From the NCBI RefSeq assembly GCF_019112545.1, contig NW_025064898.1:74411-138410 (forward strand): DNA of 64,000 nt, in the 5' to 3' direction. Shown here one piece after another: positions 12,722-24,860 of the stretch. Within the stretch, counting starts at the first letter, position 1; each line of letters opens with the position of its first letter. The notes beneath the pieces were generated by a model, which was not told the origin of the DNA, searched no databases, and saw nothing but the letters and a program-made list of their open reading frames with translations. Origin of the DNA: Guyanagaster necrorhizus (lineage: Eukaryota; Basidiomycota; Agaricomycetes; Agaricales; Physalacriaceae). Position numbers and translations under genes: made by a program.

Positions 12722-13215
12722 ACATGGTCGTCTATCAACTACAAAACTATTCTAATGAAAAGACAATCATGCTGCTGTATATGCACATTATTAATAGTGC
12801 TGCTAATCGTGGCTTTTCTCTTCAAGTACAGTGTTCCTTGTGTTCCACCCAATCACGTCTTTGACATTCCACAGAACAATAGAATACTTTCTTGCACTTA
12901 CTGCACTGGGATCTAGTGGGGAGATCGGAAGCCCCACAACGGGCGCATAGCTTCGATTCGAATTTGTCACACCGGACGAGGCGCTTCTTTTCTACGAACA
13001 AAATATATCAGCCCCGAATTCGCGAGAAAGCTCATTTTAGGTGCACCATCTGCTACGACTCTCTCATAAATCTTCTCCTGTTTTCCTGTTGGCCTGTCAA
13101 CGCAGTATATTTCACGAGCTGATCGACATACGTCGTTTTTTCTCGTCCGTCACCAATTCGTATGTGCCCAAATCCTTCAGCAGCTTCAATCGAGGATCTG
13201 TAGGCTCCTCATTTG
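12722..13215. other. Convergent intergenic region, no gene seen
   Basis: This region lies between the 3' ends of the GH131 gene (plus) and the 206-aa gene (minus). Nothing further was recognised. Confidence 0.4.
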
Positions 13216-13890
13216 CTAAATGGACTGTATACAGGCGCACCACGCGAAAGCGGCGTCAACCGGACCATGCAGAGCATAACTAATAAAGGAAAACGCACAG
13301 TCAAGAGACTCGTGTTGTATTCTTGCATTCGGCGCCCACATATCCGAGTTGTACCACCCGCGAATCGTTTTCTCCGCAATTCCCTGAATCGCCATGGAGA
13401 CATCGAGGTAGCTCACTGATTTGGGTTCTTCGCTCTCCATTTCCGGCTGCTTCTTTATGATAACAACGTCGCCTTTCCACATCGGCCGAGAGCTAGGTCT
13501 TTTAGGATCTACACCCACGATTCTGGCCATTGCGTGGTTGACAGGGAGACGAGGACTAATATTGTAATACAAATGGTACCGGCCGTCGAGGGGTTCTTCG
13601 TGGTCTTGGATATCGAATCTAAGCAGCCGCGTATATCCTGCTGTATATTTTCCGTATAGTCCTCGCAGGTCGACTGCTGTACTGTAGAAACCGCGCGGAT
13701 GGGATTTGGCTCCAGCCTCGCTGAAAACCATGTCAACGAGATGGGGCTGGTCGCCGTTGACTGGGAAGAGGAGGACCTTGAAAGTTGTCGCTTTCGGAAA
13801 CGTGAATATTGTGACGCGCTAACGACTAGGGGGGGGGGGTTTACTTTTTATTTCGTGGTCGCGAACTTGTACTCGACAGTCGTCTACCAT
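13216..13890 (-). CDS. Uncharacterised fungal protein (about 206 aa, two exons)
   Basis: Exon 1 is 13890-13873 (MVDDCR) and exon 2 is 13818-13216, joined across a 54-nt intron (GTACAA...GTTAG) that contains a run of ten G on the plus strand. The joined frame continues VTIFTFPKATTFKVLLFPV, then LVDMVFSEAGAK and GFYSTAVDLRGLYGKYTAGY, and further on MARIVGVDPKRP and RPMWKGDVVIIKK. I do not recognise a domain with known function. The style, a beta-rich core with RPMWKGDVV, resembles lineage-specific families of unknown function in Agaricomycetes. No signal peptide or transmembrane segment is visible. The last 40 residues could be intron read-through. Exon 1 is short and therefore less certain than exon 2. 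Confidence 0.6.
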
Positions 13891-15657
13891 TGCGATATGG
13901 AGGACAAAGATTGAGGCGAGGCGCCGTGTTTGCCCCGCGCATTCTCACCAAGCTAGTCATGTGGAAAAGAAATGAGAAAGATGCCATATTTACTCGCACA
14001 AAAATAGCGGTAATATGTCCGTAGACGAACCGAGCTGAGATGGATTCCCTGTGAATACGCAAGTATTAGTAGTACTAGTATGATTCTTTTATCCCTTTGA
14101 ATTGAACGAGAAGCATTCGGGTCAAAATCTTCAGAAAGGCGCATAGCACTAAGGTTCATAGCAGAACGTATTGAGCAGCTCCTCCATCTTTGGAATGGTC
14201 TCTGCCAAATAAAGAGCTAAGGGCAGTCTAGGCCTCGCTCGAGAGAAATCTTCATTGTAGCAACTCATACAGATTTCATCTGGGTAGGATCCCGTCTGAA
14301 TCGCATGAACGGGAATTGACGAAAAGATCCGATATACATTACGTCGAGGTCGGAGTTAGACGACAGCGGCTTTTGTCATAGGCGACGAATGAAAGCCTTG
14401 AAGAGAGGTGAGCCCCCCGTTGAGGGATAGGATCGTATGCGCAAGCTACGTGAGTCTTTCCACTAAAGAAGAAAACGATGTACCAATGTAGGACCGCATG
14501 TGAACGGCTCGGAACGTTAAGTGCCCCCCCGTACAGGACAAGTATCATCTTCTGAGCGGCGTTTATCTGCAGTAAATACTACGATAAGTAGTATTACACG
14601 GCGCAGTCAAACGAAGGATGATGCCGGGCGTAGTCTGTAGATGTCACATACGTCTTGCGCGGAAAAAAATCGACAAGTCCGTAGTAAGAGTGGTCACAAC
14701 CTCCGCTATACAGAGGCCGGCAGAAATTTCAATGTTTCCAAGGTATCGAGGAATGATTCACATGGCATGGCATACAGAGGGTCAGAACTCAACGCAATAT
14801 AGAGTCGCTAGGTGAACTTCTGATACGGGGCAATTGGAAAAACACACTGGCAGGACCTAAGTACGAGGGCATGCAACCTGGTAAAGATACATTTCCCACT
14901 GTAGATCTCAAGAACGCGATTTCTGCAAGATTTCTGTGGCAGATACTATGAATGGGAAAGCGGGCAGGAGCTTGCGGGACAGAGCACAACTCGAATCAAA
15001 AGAAGTCCGAGAGGTCGCAAAGCCGTTTCCGTCCTCGCCGTTTAAAGATGATTTTCGTGCATGATCAGACCGCTTGCCTATATTTTTACGATTTTGAAGC
15101 ATTCTCGAGTAACTTTCGGAAGGTTGAAGGATTGGATTGGTAATAAAGCATTTCAGAACAACATGCATCAACGGCGTCCTAGAAGAGATTTGGGAGAGAA
15201 ATAATTCAAAACCACCGGCACAAGTCTGTCAAGACAGCAGACGAAGACCAATCCCATGATAAGTCTTTGAGCCACTCAGACAGCCCAACAGAACCAGGGG
15301 TTGAAGTCATATTACCGTCCGGAGAATTTCGTTTCGCAGCCTCTTGATGATCAAATGATCAACCAGGACACGTTGCTCATGTCGACGTTCTGCTTGGAAG
15401 TTAATAAAACAGGGTGAGAAAAGATAGCGCGTTTGTATCGGGTCCCGCGTTAAATCTCTTGGCTTCTTTTCGCTCAAAGTAACACCGAGTCCCGGTGTTT
15501 TGCGCACACGGACAACCCAACTGCCGGAAATGTCAATCCATACTCTTTATCCCTCTCTCCTTGTTGCACCATAACATTGGTCAATGCTCACGCCTTATCG
15601 AGATTTCATATTAGATTCCTTCCACCATCGGGTCGTACACAAAAATGATTTGGCGAT
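13891..15657. other. Intergenic, no supported gene
   Basis: About 1.8 kb with scattered short frames only; none is supported by motifs or splice structure. Confidence 0.4.
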
Positions 15658-16199
15658 CTAAGTAGAGGGCTTAGGTCGGGGTTTCTGCATGGGTCGTTTG
15701 AGGCCTCCACCGCCAGTCATAGGGATTCCAATGGGTCCTCTGAATCCCCTACGTTCACCTTGGTCAAACAAACGCAAGGAGATATTCAAAAAACTCACAT
15801 GCGCGACATGTCCCATTCCTCCTCCTCCTCCTCCTCCTCTGAATCAGAATCGGCCGCAAGCTGTTGTCCAGCATTACATCCAGCTGCCTCGCCGCCAGGG
15901 GTACTAGCTTCGTTCAGAGTTCCAGATCCTGTACCGGGCTGAGATTTCTCCTCTGATGTGTTGTCGTTACTCGCTGCTGCTGCTGCATTATCCACGACCG
16001 GCGTCTCCGATTTGTTCTCATCCGGCGAATCGGCGGCCGTCGGTTGTTCTCTAGAAGTGCCAGGGTCAGAACGTACGTACAATCCGGAGAAATAAACAAA
16101 CGTTTTGTCTGATGAAGCCATTCGTTCTGTTGTGGATCGATTGCAAGAACAAGCGGATCGATACCCGGATTCAAATATAACTGTTAGGGCATATGCCAT
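15658..16199 (-). CDS. Hypothetical acidic protein with glycine/proline-rich basic tail
   Basis: A minus-strand frame from about 16199 runs through an alanine-rich, low-complexity segment into a run of eight glutamates followed by WDMSR. A GTGAGT...CGTAG intron (about 15735-15797) then joins in phase to a second exon ending GGGGLKRPMQKPRPKPST, with the stop at 15658-15660. The acidic run is encoded by a CTC/GAG trinucleotide repeat at about 15817-15838. The 5' end is uncertain: there is an ATG at 16199, another further in (MASSDKTF), and an alternative frame (16174-15914) also looks protein-like over its first 30 residues, so an unrecognised intron is likely. The function is unknown. Its tail resembles the end of the neighbouring frame at 16512-16901, suggesting a duplicated gene. 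Confidence 0.45.
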
Positions 16200-16511
16200 A
16201 AGGGTGAAAGTCCGACTCGGGATATCCTTTCAGAACTGCGATTGTTGCTTCTCGGAAGGTTGAACGAACTAACGTTGAAAACCTCTTCCCGATTGACATC
16301 CTCTGCCTCCAACTTTAACGTCAGATATAGTTAAGCGCCCAGTGCCGGGATTCCGGCTTATTATCCTTTTGACGCATTGAGAACAAGGGTATGAAGAAGC
16401 TTGGTCGCTAGACCTGCCTGACTATACTATCACCCTAACACACAGTCGGAGGCTCGTACAAGGACGTCCTACTCCTTCCCCCGATAGTTCTCCATGGTAA
16501 AACTCTCCACG
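16200..16511. other. Short gap between the two proline-rich frames
   Basis: No gene seen. It may hold the promoter and first exon of the gene ending at 15658. Confidence 0.35.
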
Positions 16512-16901
16512 TCATAGGCTTGGTTTAGGTCTAGCCGGTGGTCTAGTCGGGGGTTTCGGTCGAGCAATCCCCCCTCCTGCAATGGGACCATTAGGACGTC
16601 CTGCCAACCGCACGACACTATAATAAGAGTTATGAAAATTAGAGTCTCTCATAATCTGCAAGCCACTCACGCCACAGATGTTACAATCGTTCTTCTTGCA
16701 TGCCCAACCTGTGTCTTTCTGAGAACTTGGATCATCATCATTGGGGCCTTGAGGACGAGCGACAGTAGTGGGAGTTGCCTGCAAATAGTCCTGCATAAGG
16801 CGCAAACAACTTCGATCTCTTAAGCGCCTATTCCCACAAAGGTCAATCAGATTTTCTTTCTCTTGCGGCGTTAAAGAACTCGGCAGCTCTTTAAGGTTCA
16901 A
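16512..16901 (-). CDS. Hypothetical proline-rich frame, possibly partial
   Basis: A minus-strand frame of about 129 codons includes SSLTPQEKENLIDLCGNRRL, then a cysteine cluster (WACKKNDCNICG) and a tail of PTRPPARPKPSL. That tail matches the style of the C-terminus of the gene at 15658-16199. No ATG exists at the 5' end of the frame, which runs up to within 35 nt of the ThDP enzyme stop. A GTGAGT...TTATAG pair inside it would, if used, end the protein soon after CNICG. It may be an exon of the neighbouring gene, a duplicate or a decayed copy. Confidence 0.3.
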   Translation of the reverse strand: MNLKELPSSLTPQEKENLIDLCGNRRLRDRSCLRLMQDYLQATPTTVARPQGPNDDDPSSQKDTGWACKKNDCNICGVSGLQIMRDSNFHNSYYSVVRLAGRPNGPIAGGGIARPKPPTRPPARPKPSL

Positions 16902-16934
16902 TGACGGTCAACGCTCACTGAGAGTATGAAATCA

Positions 16935-19054
16935 TCAGATGGACTCCAATATACAATCAAGGATAGCGCATCGGCGTTCCTTCACAACAACATTGACTGC
17001 TTCTTCCAAGACCTCTTCCAGAGCTGTAGCATCACTGCCAGCCACTCGCCTACCCCAAGCCCAACCGCCGGAAGCGGCTATAGCAATCTGCGAAAAGTCG
17101 GGGCTATCCGGACCGAATCCTACAGAGAGTCGCTCGCCAATAGCCTGACTACCTAGACCTGAGGGGTATACACCCAGCATAGAGAGCTTAGGAGACTAAA
17201 CGAGGAGACTGCGTTAGATGTAAGGACAAGCAGCAAATTCCAATGCAACGTACCTTCCAACCGCCGTTGTTCAAAACGATGGTCAGAAAAGGCTAACATC
17301 CATGATCAGTCAATGAGTGCGCAGCCAGTGAAATTGCCACCCACTGTGTCATACTTTCGAGCCATCCAGTAGACAGAACTGGGAACACCAAACATAAACG
17401 ATCCGTCTCCTACAATTGCCACAACAAGTTCGTATGGCTGAGTTCCTTGGACCTGGTAGCTTTTCACCTTGCCTCCAATATAAGCGCCGACGGACGCTCC
17501 CAAAGCCCAACCTAAAGACGAACCACCGGAAGTCAGCACACTGCCTGGGACCGTCGGGCGTAGATGCTCCCATACTGGTCCAAAATTGCTTATGCTTTCA
17601 TTTAGGACCAGCGTTTTCATCCCACGACTTGGTGTATGCAATTCGATGGCTCTTCTCAATCCCCCAATGACGTTCGGAACAGTCAAATGGTCTCCCGAAA
17701 ATTCCCGCTCTCGATTGACCAAAGTTTCAAGCCATGCAGCATGGGCATCTTTGAGCTGCTGCCCTCGCTCTTGCACAATCCTGCTCCCAAGAATCTGCTC
17801 CCCAACGCTCCCTCTCTGTTCGTCAAGCTGCCTGACGCGCTCCACTATCTGCGTAAGGGCCACTTGGGCGTCCGCCTGGCAGATCATTTCTGCTGCAACG
17901 TGCCATGAGCCGATGGACGATGCTTTGAGTGGGTCCGCACCCGAGACAACGAAGACCCGGGCTTCGTCGTTGGGTTTCGCCAGAGCAGGAATCCATGGTA
18001 AGTCCGAGTCGATAATAAGGATGGCATCGGCATTCGCAAGATGGCTATTAGAAGTATTCGATTGAAGGTACGAAATGCCGGAGAGGAAGGGATGAGAGAA
18101 AGGGACGCTGACGGCTGAAGGGCAAGTGACAGAAATCGGAATCGCAAGAAGAGTCGAGAGAACGAGCAACGGCTCCACAGCATTCACATTTCGGCCGAGA
18201 GAAGAGGTGATGATAAGAGGATTCGCAGCAGTCAAGAGGGTAGTAGCAATGGTGGCCAGCGCTTTTGGGGCCAAAGCAGTCGCCTCAACGGACGGCCACT
18301 GGTGGAGATCTTTTCCTGTAGCATCCAGTACGAAGGCATCGACTTCAGCCTCCATGACTTCTCTCCGGCCCCACAAATAAACGGGCCCTTTCGGATGGCT
18401 GGTCGCACTGCAAAAGTGTTATCGTAATTCGCTGGAGACAAGAACGCACACACATTTGTACGGATCGCTTGACAACCTCAGCGACAGTGTGACTGCTATT
18501 AATTTGCGCTGTATAACGCATATACTGGCGGACTATCGCTGCCTGGTCCGGAACATCTACTCCATTTCAGAGGTCGCGCGTCGCTAAGATAAGAAAGCCT
18601 CCACACCTTGAATCCACATTATCCATTCATTCCTTGATCCTTTCAATTCTCCATCGCTGGAGAATGCCGAAGCACCCGCATATATGAGGACGGGCGTCTG
18701 CCCGCGGTCGACATTGTGAATAGCACCGGCTAGAGCCTGCCGCACTCAATATGCATGAAGGCCGAAGGGGGGGCGCGAAAAAACGGAAAGGTGAACACTC
18801 ACCTGGGTGCCCACATCGACATGCACAATAACCACAGCTGGCTTCCCAGTCACCTGCGCATATCCCTGCGCCGAGCTCAGCGCGACCATTTCATTCGGAC
18901 ACGTTACGATAAGCGGTGAAGTCTTCCCATCCTCGATTCGCTGTCTTTCGAGTTCTTCGAGCAATGCCGGATGGTCAGAGCCCCAATTCACGAACGCATG
19001 AGTGATACCACACTCTGCGAGGGTTCGCAAAAACACTGAAGACGTGGTCAGCAT
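16935..19054 (-). CDS. Thiamine-diphosphate-dependent enzyme (acetolactate synthase/benzoylformate decarboxylase-like)
   Basis: Six exons (19054-18803, 18736-18607, 18556-18454, 18407-17345, 17292-17254, 17195-16935) join to 1848 nt, 615 aa, the usual size of the family. The N-terminal pyrimidine-binding domain has FVNWGSDHPALLEEL and CPNEMVALSSAQGYA, whose glutamate is the expected ThDP-activating residue. A central domain follows (VYLWGRREVMEAEV, then LIITSSLGRN). The C-terminal pyrophosphate domain has GDGSFMFG and, across an intron, YDTPFLTIVLNNGGW, together the Mg/ThDP motif GDG...NN. It probably carries out 2-oxo acid decarboxylation or carboligation in the cytosol, as no clear targeting peptide is seen. 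The substrate cannot be read from sequence. It lies 359 nt downstream of the ABC transporter gene on the same strand. Confidence 0.9.
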
Positions 19055-19412
19055 CGATGAGGAAGGACGATGGGAAAAAATATGTACAATTTCATCCGCT
19101 TCCAGGCCCTTTTATCATGAGTGCGAACAGGTGATCAGTTTGTCATCGCTGGATATCGACATCGGCCGAGGCGAAATGAAGGTTGTGGTGGTGGTAAGAA
19201 AGCAAAGAACGATACGGTTCAAACTGAACAAACATAATTTTTGCCATAATAATTTTCATCAAAAATTCTAGCGTTAATGCATTGTCCACGGAACATTCAT
19301 CGTCCATAATTAAATAATGTCTAAAATGATAGCACCGTCTAATTAGAGACGGCTAAGTAGGTCTAGTATCTATAAGTCGACTAAGTGTTACAGTATGAGT
19401 CATCACTTCTAC
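19055..19412. other. Spacer between the ABC transporter 3' end and the ThDP enzyme start
   Basis: The spacer holds the ThDP enzyme upstream region. An AT-rich stretch lies at about 19210-19330. No gene was seen. Confidence 0.4.
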
Positions 19413-22400
19413 TTAATGCGTGTTACGTCCACGGCCACGAATAATGTCTAGTACGCTCCGGGTACGGATTCTAAACCAGAAAGTGAATGCGAAAGTTGCT
19501 ACAATCTATAAAGCATAGGTTCAACCTCTAAACAAATCCTCAAAAAAATGGGAAAGCTTACGTTGAAGACAATGAAAGCGGCCATTAGTCCAACGTTCCG
19601 CCAATGATGTGAGTAGAAAATATTGAAATTGTTGGACAAGAATTCATCAGTGGTGCGAGTCGAGCAGAAGCCACAGGCTGACGAAGCATCGGGATTGGTG
19701 AGGTACCCACCCGCTCTTGCAATGTAGGTTTGCATGTACTGGCTGCATGTTTGTCCAGCGGGGGGATTGAGGGTGACCAGTTCCACTGACGAGCACGTAA
19801 CATCCTGGTGACCGACGGCTTGGCCCAGCACACCCTCAATAAGATAAGTGTACGGGGAGAGACGGTACCTGCAGGAACTGTGAGATACATGCACTCGAGA
19901 GCATAATTTAAACTTACATCCACTTCCACCATCCGAGCTCTCGATAAGGCTGCACAACACCATTACTGTCCGATATATAAGCCAATAGAACAAAGGAAGA
20001 GCAAAGGAGCTTCACTTACAACGTGAGCACGAACGAGAAGAGGAAACTAAAGAGAATAGCAGCGATCTCCGCATTGGGACTCATAGCAGCGATGCTCTGC
20101 CCAATCGTAGTATAGTACAACGGGAATATCAAGCACATCATGAGATAGCTGTATCCCGCACGATCACTGGTAAACCCAGACGTCCAGTACCAGCAGAAGA
20201 AGTATAGAGATGACCCGAGGATATTCCAGGGTACCTCGACGAGGATCTGCGAAGTCACCAAGGCAGTCCAAGTGTACATGCGGCTTGGACGTTCGCGAAT
20301 TTCGTAGATGGAGCGCATATTGAGGAAGGGAATCTGAAGCTGATTCGCCAGAGGAACACTAATGATGGTGGACATGAAGATAGACTGGGGGCGCGCGCGC
20401 GGGGGAGGGGGGGAAAACAAGATGTTAGCTGTAGTAATGGCGGAAAGAACGACAAGAGAAACGCACGAAGAGTTTGTTTTGTGTACCCTGTTGCGTATGC
20501 TTTGACTTGAAGAATGAAAATCCAAGGAAAAGACCAGCGATAATATTCAGCATCATCTTGGCCATCATGTAGCTAGGATCGCGGAAATGGTCGGAAGCAT
20601 CACGCTTAACGAGCTGTACCACTTGATGGAACCAAGATGTGGCATACTCCGAATGCAAGGTAGTTCCCACCGCAGGCTGCGAACGCCCTTTGGCGTGTAT
20701 TTCCTGGATCTGTCCCTGAACCTTCGTGAATTCGTCCGAGTTACACCAGATCTCATGCCAATCCTCTCTCGTGGTCGCAGATGCACCGGCGCCGATGACG
20801 TCAAGCATAAACTCAGCACTTGTAACACGTTGTAAGTCAGAAACGCGTTATAATCACATATGAAGGCGAGACATACGGGTTCTCCTCCGGCTCACATCGA
20901 CGTGACCCGTGAGCATGGAAGTAGTCGATGAGGGTCGTGGCATTGTGACCTAGATCGCCAAAATAGACGGTCTCACCACCTTTCCGGAGAAGCAACAGAC
21001 GATCGAACATTTGGAAGAGTTCTGCCGATGGTTGATGGATGCTAGTAGGGGATTGTGTCAGCCCAGAGTAGGTATCCACCTAGAAATCCGATGACTTACG
21101 TGCACAAAATGGCTTGTCCATTGTCTGCAAGATCACGAAGGAAAAGCATGATTGCCCAAGCGCTTTGGGAATCCAAACCAGAGGTTGGTTCATCAAGAAA
21201 CAACAGTAGTTTGGGCTGTAGCAGAGGCACCGAATTATTCCCAAATAAATCTGCTGATACATTGACCTTACCTTCGCTGCTAGTTCCACGCCGATGGTCG
21301 TCCGTTTCCGGTTTTCAATGCTCAAAGAACCGACAGTCGCGTCCCGATACGGTTCCAAACCACAAAGCTGGATACATTTCTCCACACTAGGAACCGAAGT
21401 ATGAGAGAACATCATCGATCGGATAAAAGCACCACGTACTATTCCACTTTTTCACTCAGAGGTACAGATGAGGGCTGACGCAATTGCGCGGAGAATAAAA
21501 GCGCCTCGCGGACGGTCGCCGATCCAACATGAGTATCTTGCTGTTGACAGTATCCACTATAACACCGGTCAATCGGCACGCAAGGAAGTCCAACGGAAAA
21601 TAAGTCTAGACATACGTTTGAGATTGGAAATCCCTTGGGAGGGCATGTCCATTAACGAACCGGTCGCCAGTAATGACACCAACGTTGGCACGCTCCGCCA
21701 AGACATTAAGAAGGGTCGTCTAACACAGAATATAATCAGCCGGGAGTTCACATTTGCCGCCTAGAAATAGACCAAAATCGCACTTTACCAGCACCCGATT
21801 CCCCCATCAGTGCAGTGAGTTTTCCCGGGGCCACAAATCCAGAAACACCATTCAAAAGTCTTCGTTTTCCGTCCGCAACTGGAACGGTGTAAGTCAAGTG
21901 CTGCCAGGAAAACACATCCGTCACAGAAGGCGTTGACTTAAGCGCCTTATCGTAATCGCCAGACTTTTCCTCGTCACTCAGACCCCCACCTCGTGTTGTG
22001 GTTTGAGAAGCCTTCTCGGCGTCATCATTGTCGGAGCTTTTCTTCGGCACTGCATCGGTTTTTGCCCCACGCTTGAACAAGACGACGGAGTTTGCCGAAG
22101 TTAACTTTGTATTGACTTCAGTGAAAATGAGGAGAGCTGAGGTATACACGACAAGGAAAGCGATGATGATGCCAAAATTCTATGCCAAACTGATGAGAAA
22201 TCGGCGATGCATGTCAAAACAGACACATACCCGCCAAGTGTGACTGAAACGATAATCAAATGAAAGGTACGCAAAGGTGTTTCCATCAACGAAAGCCTGG
22301 CCGGATTGCGCTCCGACGACAGGGCATACTTGATTGTCCAAGGAGACATTCTCGTATCCTGCTCCACGCGGAACCAAGGAACCACAGCTGCCATTGATAG

Positions 22401-24860
22401 AGCGAAATTCGTTGGTCATGACTGATTCGAAACCCCACCTCAAAGGCTACATACGTTCTCTGTCAGTAATGACATAAAAAGTACGTCACCAAGACATACA
22501 TTGAGATACGATATCCATTTGAGAGCACCGATCATCGATGGTAAAGGCAGTGAATACCCGGTATAGACAGCATAAGCCAATACAGAAATACCAGCAAACG
22601 TTTGGGCAAGCGCTAGTTCAAAATAAGCACAATGACGAAGCAAACCGGCCGAACCTTCCCACCTTCTGCCGCGAAAGCGGACGCGACGGCACGGAACCAA
22701 CTCTTCATCGTAATGGAGACGACGAACATGAACAAGAAGAATATGCTGAAAGGGGAGAGATGAACGATAATGTTCCCACAGATGAAAAAAAAGTACTCAC
22801 AAGAACTGTCCCGCTGACTGCTGTAATTGCGCCATCTCATAGATTAAGACCGAAAAGATCACCGACGATGCAAAGGCCATGGGGATATCGACCAGAACCA
22901 AAGCCACTTGATCGATAAAGGGATGATATAGCGCCCACGAGTGTTGTCGAAGTATGATAGGCCGTTGAGCATAGAGTGCAGGGATTTCGGCCATGGAGAT
23001 CAAAGCAGAGAAAAACAATGCACTAAATAAGCGTTAGATAATCCAAAATGAGCCAGGACATCACTTACAAGAACAAGACACCCCCACGAGAAAAGTATGC
23101 ATTCGTGGAAGTAGAGATTTTGAGATACACGGAGCCAATAATGATACCTTGGAAGAGGAAGGAACTATCACTCTCATGAGCAAATGTTTCCGGAATTTCA
23201 TCACCGTGGCATCGCTTACAAAAGATTCAAAATCGTCGCCAACAAGTTCCCTCTCAGGATCTGTATTCGCCGTAGCATGACCGCTCTAGCCTGCATCGGC
23301 AGTGATGTCAAGTGTGAGGAACCCAATCGTGTATGCTTCGAATGATCCTCTCGTGCGCTCTCCTTGTACGACTGAACCATATCGGCTTTGCCTACACGTT
23401 CCGCCTTGAAAAGCTGAATCTCGGCCTTGTTCGCTTTGGAAATCCCCGAAGTTTGGAAGTGGGCTGCAAATTCCGCCGCAGTCCGGGGAAGATGCAAGGC
23501 GTCTGAACGCGGTATCCGGCCATTGGGATCGGTAACGGCAACGAGAAAATCCGCAGTAGTTTGACGATTGGCAGGCTCATAACCCATATCGATGAAATAG
23601 GAGCGCGCTTCGTTAGCAGGGCCGTAATATGCCATCTTGCCTTCGTAAATCACGCAGACCTGTAATGTGTCATCAGATGAGATACACGCCAGTAGGTCAG
23701 CGGGAGCTATCTACCTTATCAAAAAGTTTGTACAGTGACTCCCCGGCTTGATACAGGGAAACGATGGTTGTCATTTTCGCAATATCGGTGGCAATGCGAA
23801 GGGCACGGACGAATTCAAGAGCGGTGGACGCATCAAGACCGCGAGTAGAGCTGGGAATACATCAGATCCTATATTATCAAAGCAATATAAAGCCACTTAC
23901 TTATCCCAGGACGCCACGCATGCCCGGGTTGCAAGAACCTCTGCAATGGACACGCGTTTTTTCTCCCCACCAGACACACCACGAATAGCAGCATCGCCGA
24001 CAAGGGTCTTTCTCACGTGTTTCAAACCAAAGACGGTGGTCAATAGTTCAGTGATGTGTTCGGCATAATCCTCTCGAGAATATCCCAGACGAAGGTGAGG
24101 CGCACGCAATTTAGCCGCAAATTTAATTGTCTGCTCGACAGTAAGGGAAGGGAAATGGACGTCATCTTCGGGACAGTAAACAACGTCGCCGCGATAATTC
24201 TTGTAGACATCGCGATGGCTAAGAGAGTCGAAATGGACATCGCCCTCGAAAGCGTGATATTCACCGCGTTGATTAGCCAGAGTCTTGAGCAGGGTCGTGC
24301 AGCCTGACCCGGGGCGCCCCAGTACCACTAAAAATAGAAATATTAATAACAGCTAGCCTAGGGCAAAAAAAAAACAAGGCATACACAACATTTCACTCGG
24401 GTTCACAACTCCCTCGAAACCTGATAGAATGTCGCGCGTGTGGGGATGTCGAGCGGCCTGGATGCCTTCCACGATACCCAAAGGGTTGAGAGTCGATCCC
24501 AGAGTTGGTTGATACGAAGCCGTGGCACCGAGTCCGATGACTCGCAAATTTTCAAACATGACTCCCAATTCTCGTGACTTGATATTCGCTTTTTCACGCC
24601 TAAGAAGAAATTGGTGAACACAACTCCAGACCCAAGGAGAGATTGACATACTGTTCAGCTACTTGTTCCAATACTTTTCGTAAATCAAAAGCGTGGAGCG
24701 TATCCGAAGATCCTGTTTCTTCGATATTCTGGGTCGCCGCCGACATTCGACTGAGAGACCTACGCAATTCTCCGTCGCCATCAGGATTGAAGTAGTTGAC
24801 ATCAACGTGGGAAATGGCCGACTCCCCAGAAGAAGGCGCTTGAGTCTCTTCCCCGGGCAT
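19413..24860 (-). CDS. Full-size PDR-type (ABCG) ABC transporter
   Basis: The start at 24860 (MPGEETQ) and the stop at 19413-19415 (ending RGRGRNTH) frame about twenty short introns. The order is the reversed NBD-TMD-NBD-TMD layout of yeast Pdr5/Cdr-type pumps. NBD1 has the degenerate Walker [10 protein letters not shown], the signature [13 protein letters not shown] and WDNSTRGLDA. The first membrane block includes [11 protein letters not shown] and [14 protein letters not shown]2 has canonical Walker A GESGAGKTTLL, a degenerate signature [20 protein letters not shown], Walker [16 protein letters not shown] and the switch IHQPSAELF. The second membrane block ends with [16 protein letters not shown] and a cysteine-containing extracellular loop. 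The asymmetric degenerate motifs are normal for the family. I see no frame break. It is expected to be a plasma-membrane efflux pump for hydrophobic compounds; the substrate is unknown. One intron (about 20395-20465) contains an alternating GC run. Confidence 0.93.

Noticed and set aside
13828..13840. Run of ten G as a possible assembly gap or telomere-like motif
   Set aside because: It fits inside a 54-nt intron of the 206-aa gene as a plain homopolymer.
17416..18380. Plus-strand open frames of 84-159 codons
   Set aside because: Antisense to the large exon of the ThDP enzyme.
20390..20412. Alternating GC run followed by a G run as a regulatory structure
   Set aside because: It lies in an intron of the ABC transporter, at the pyrimidine tract before the acceptor, and needs no other explanation.
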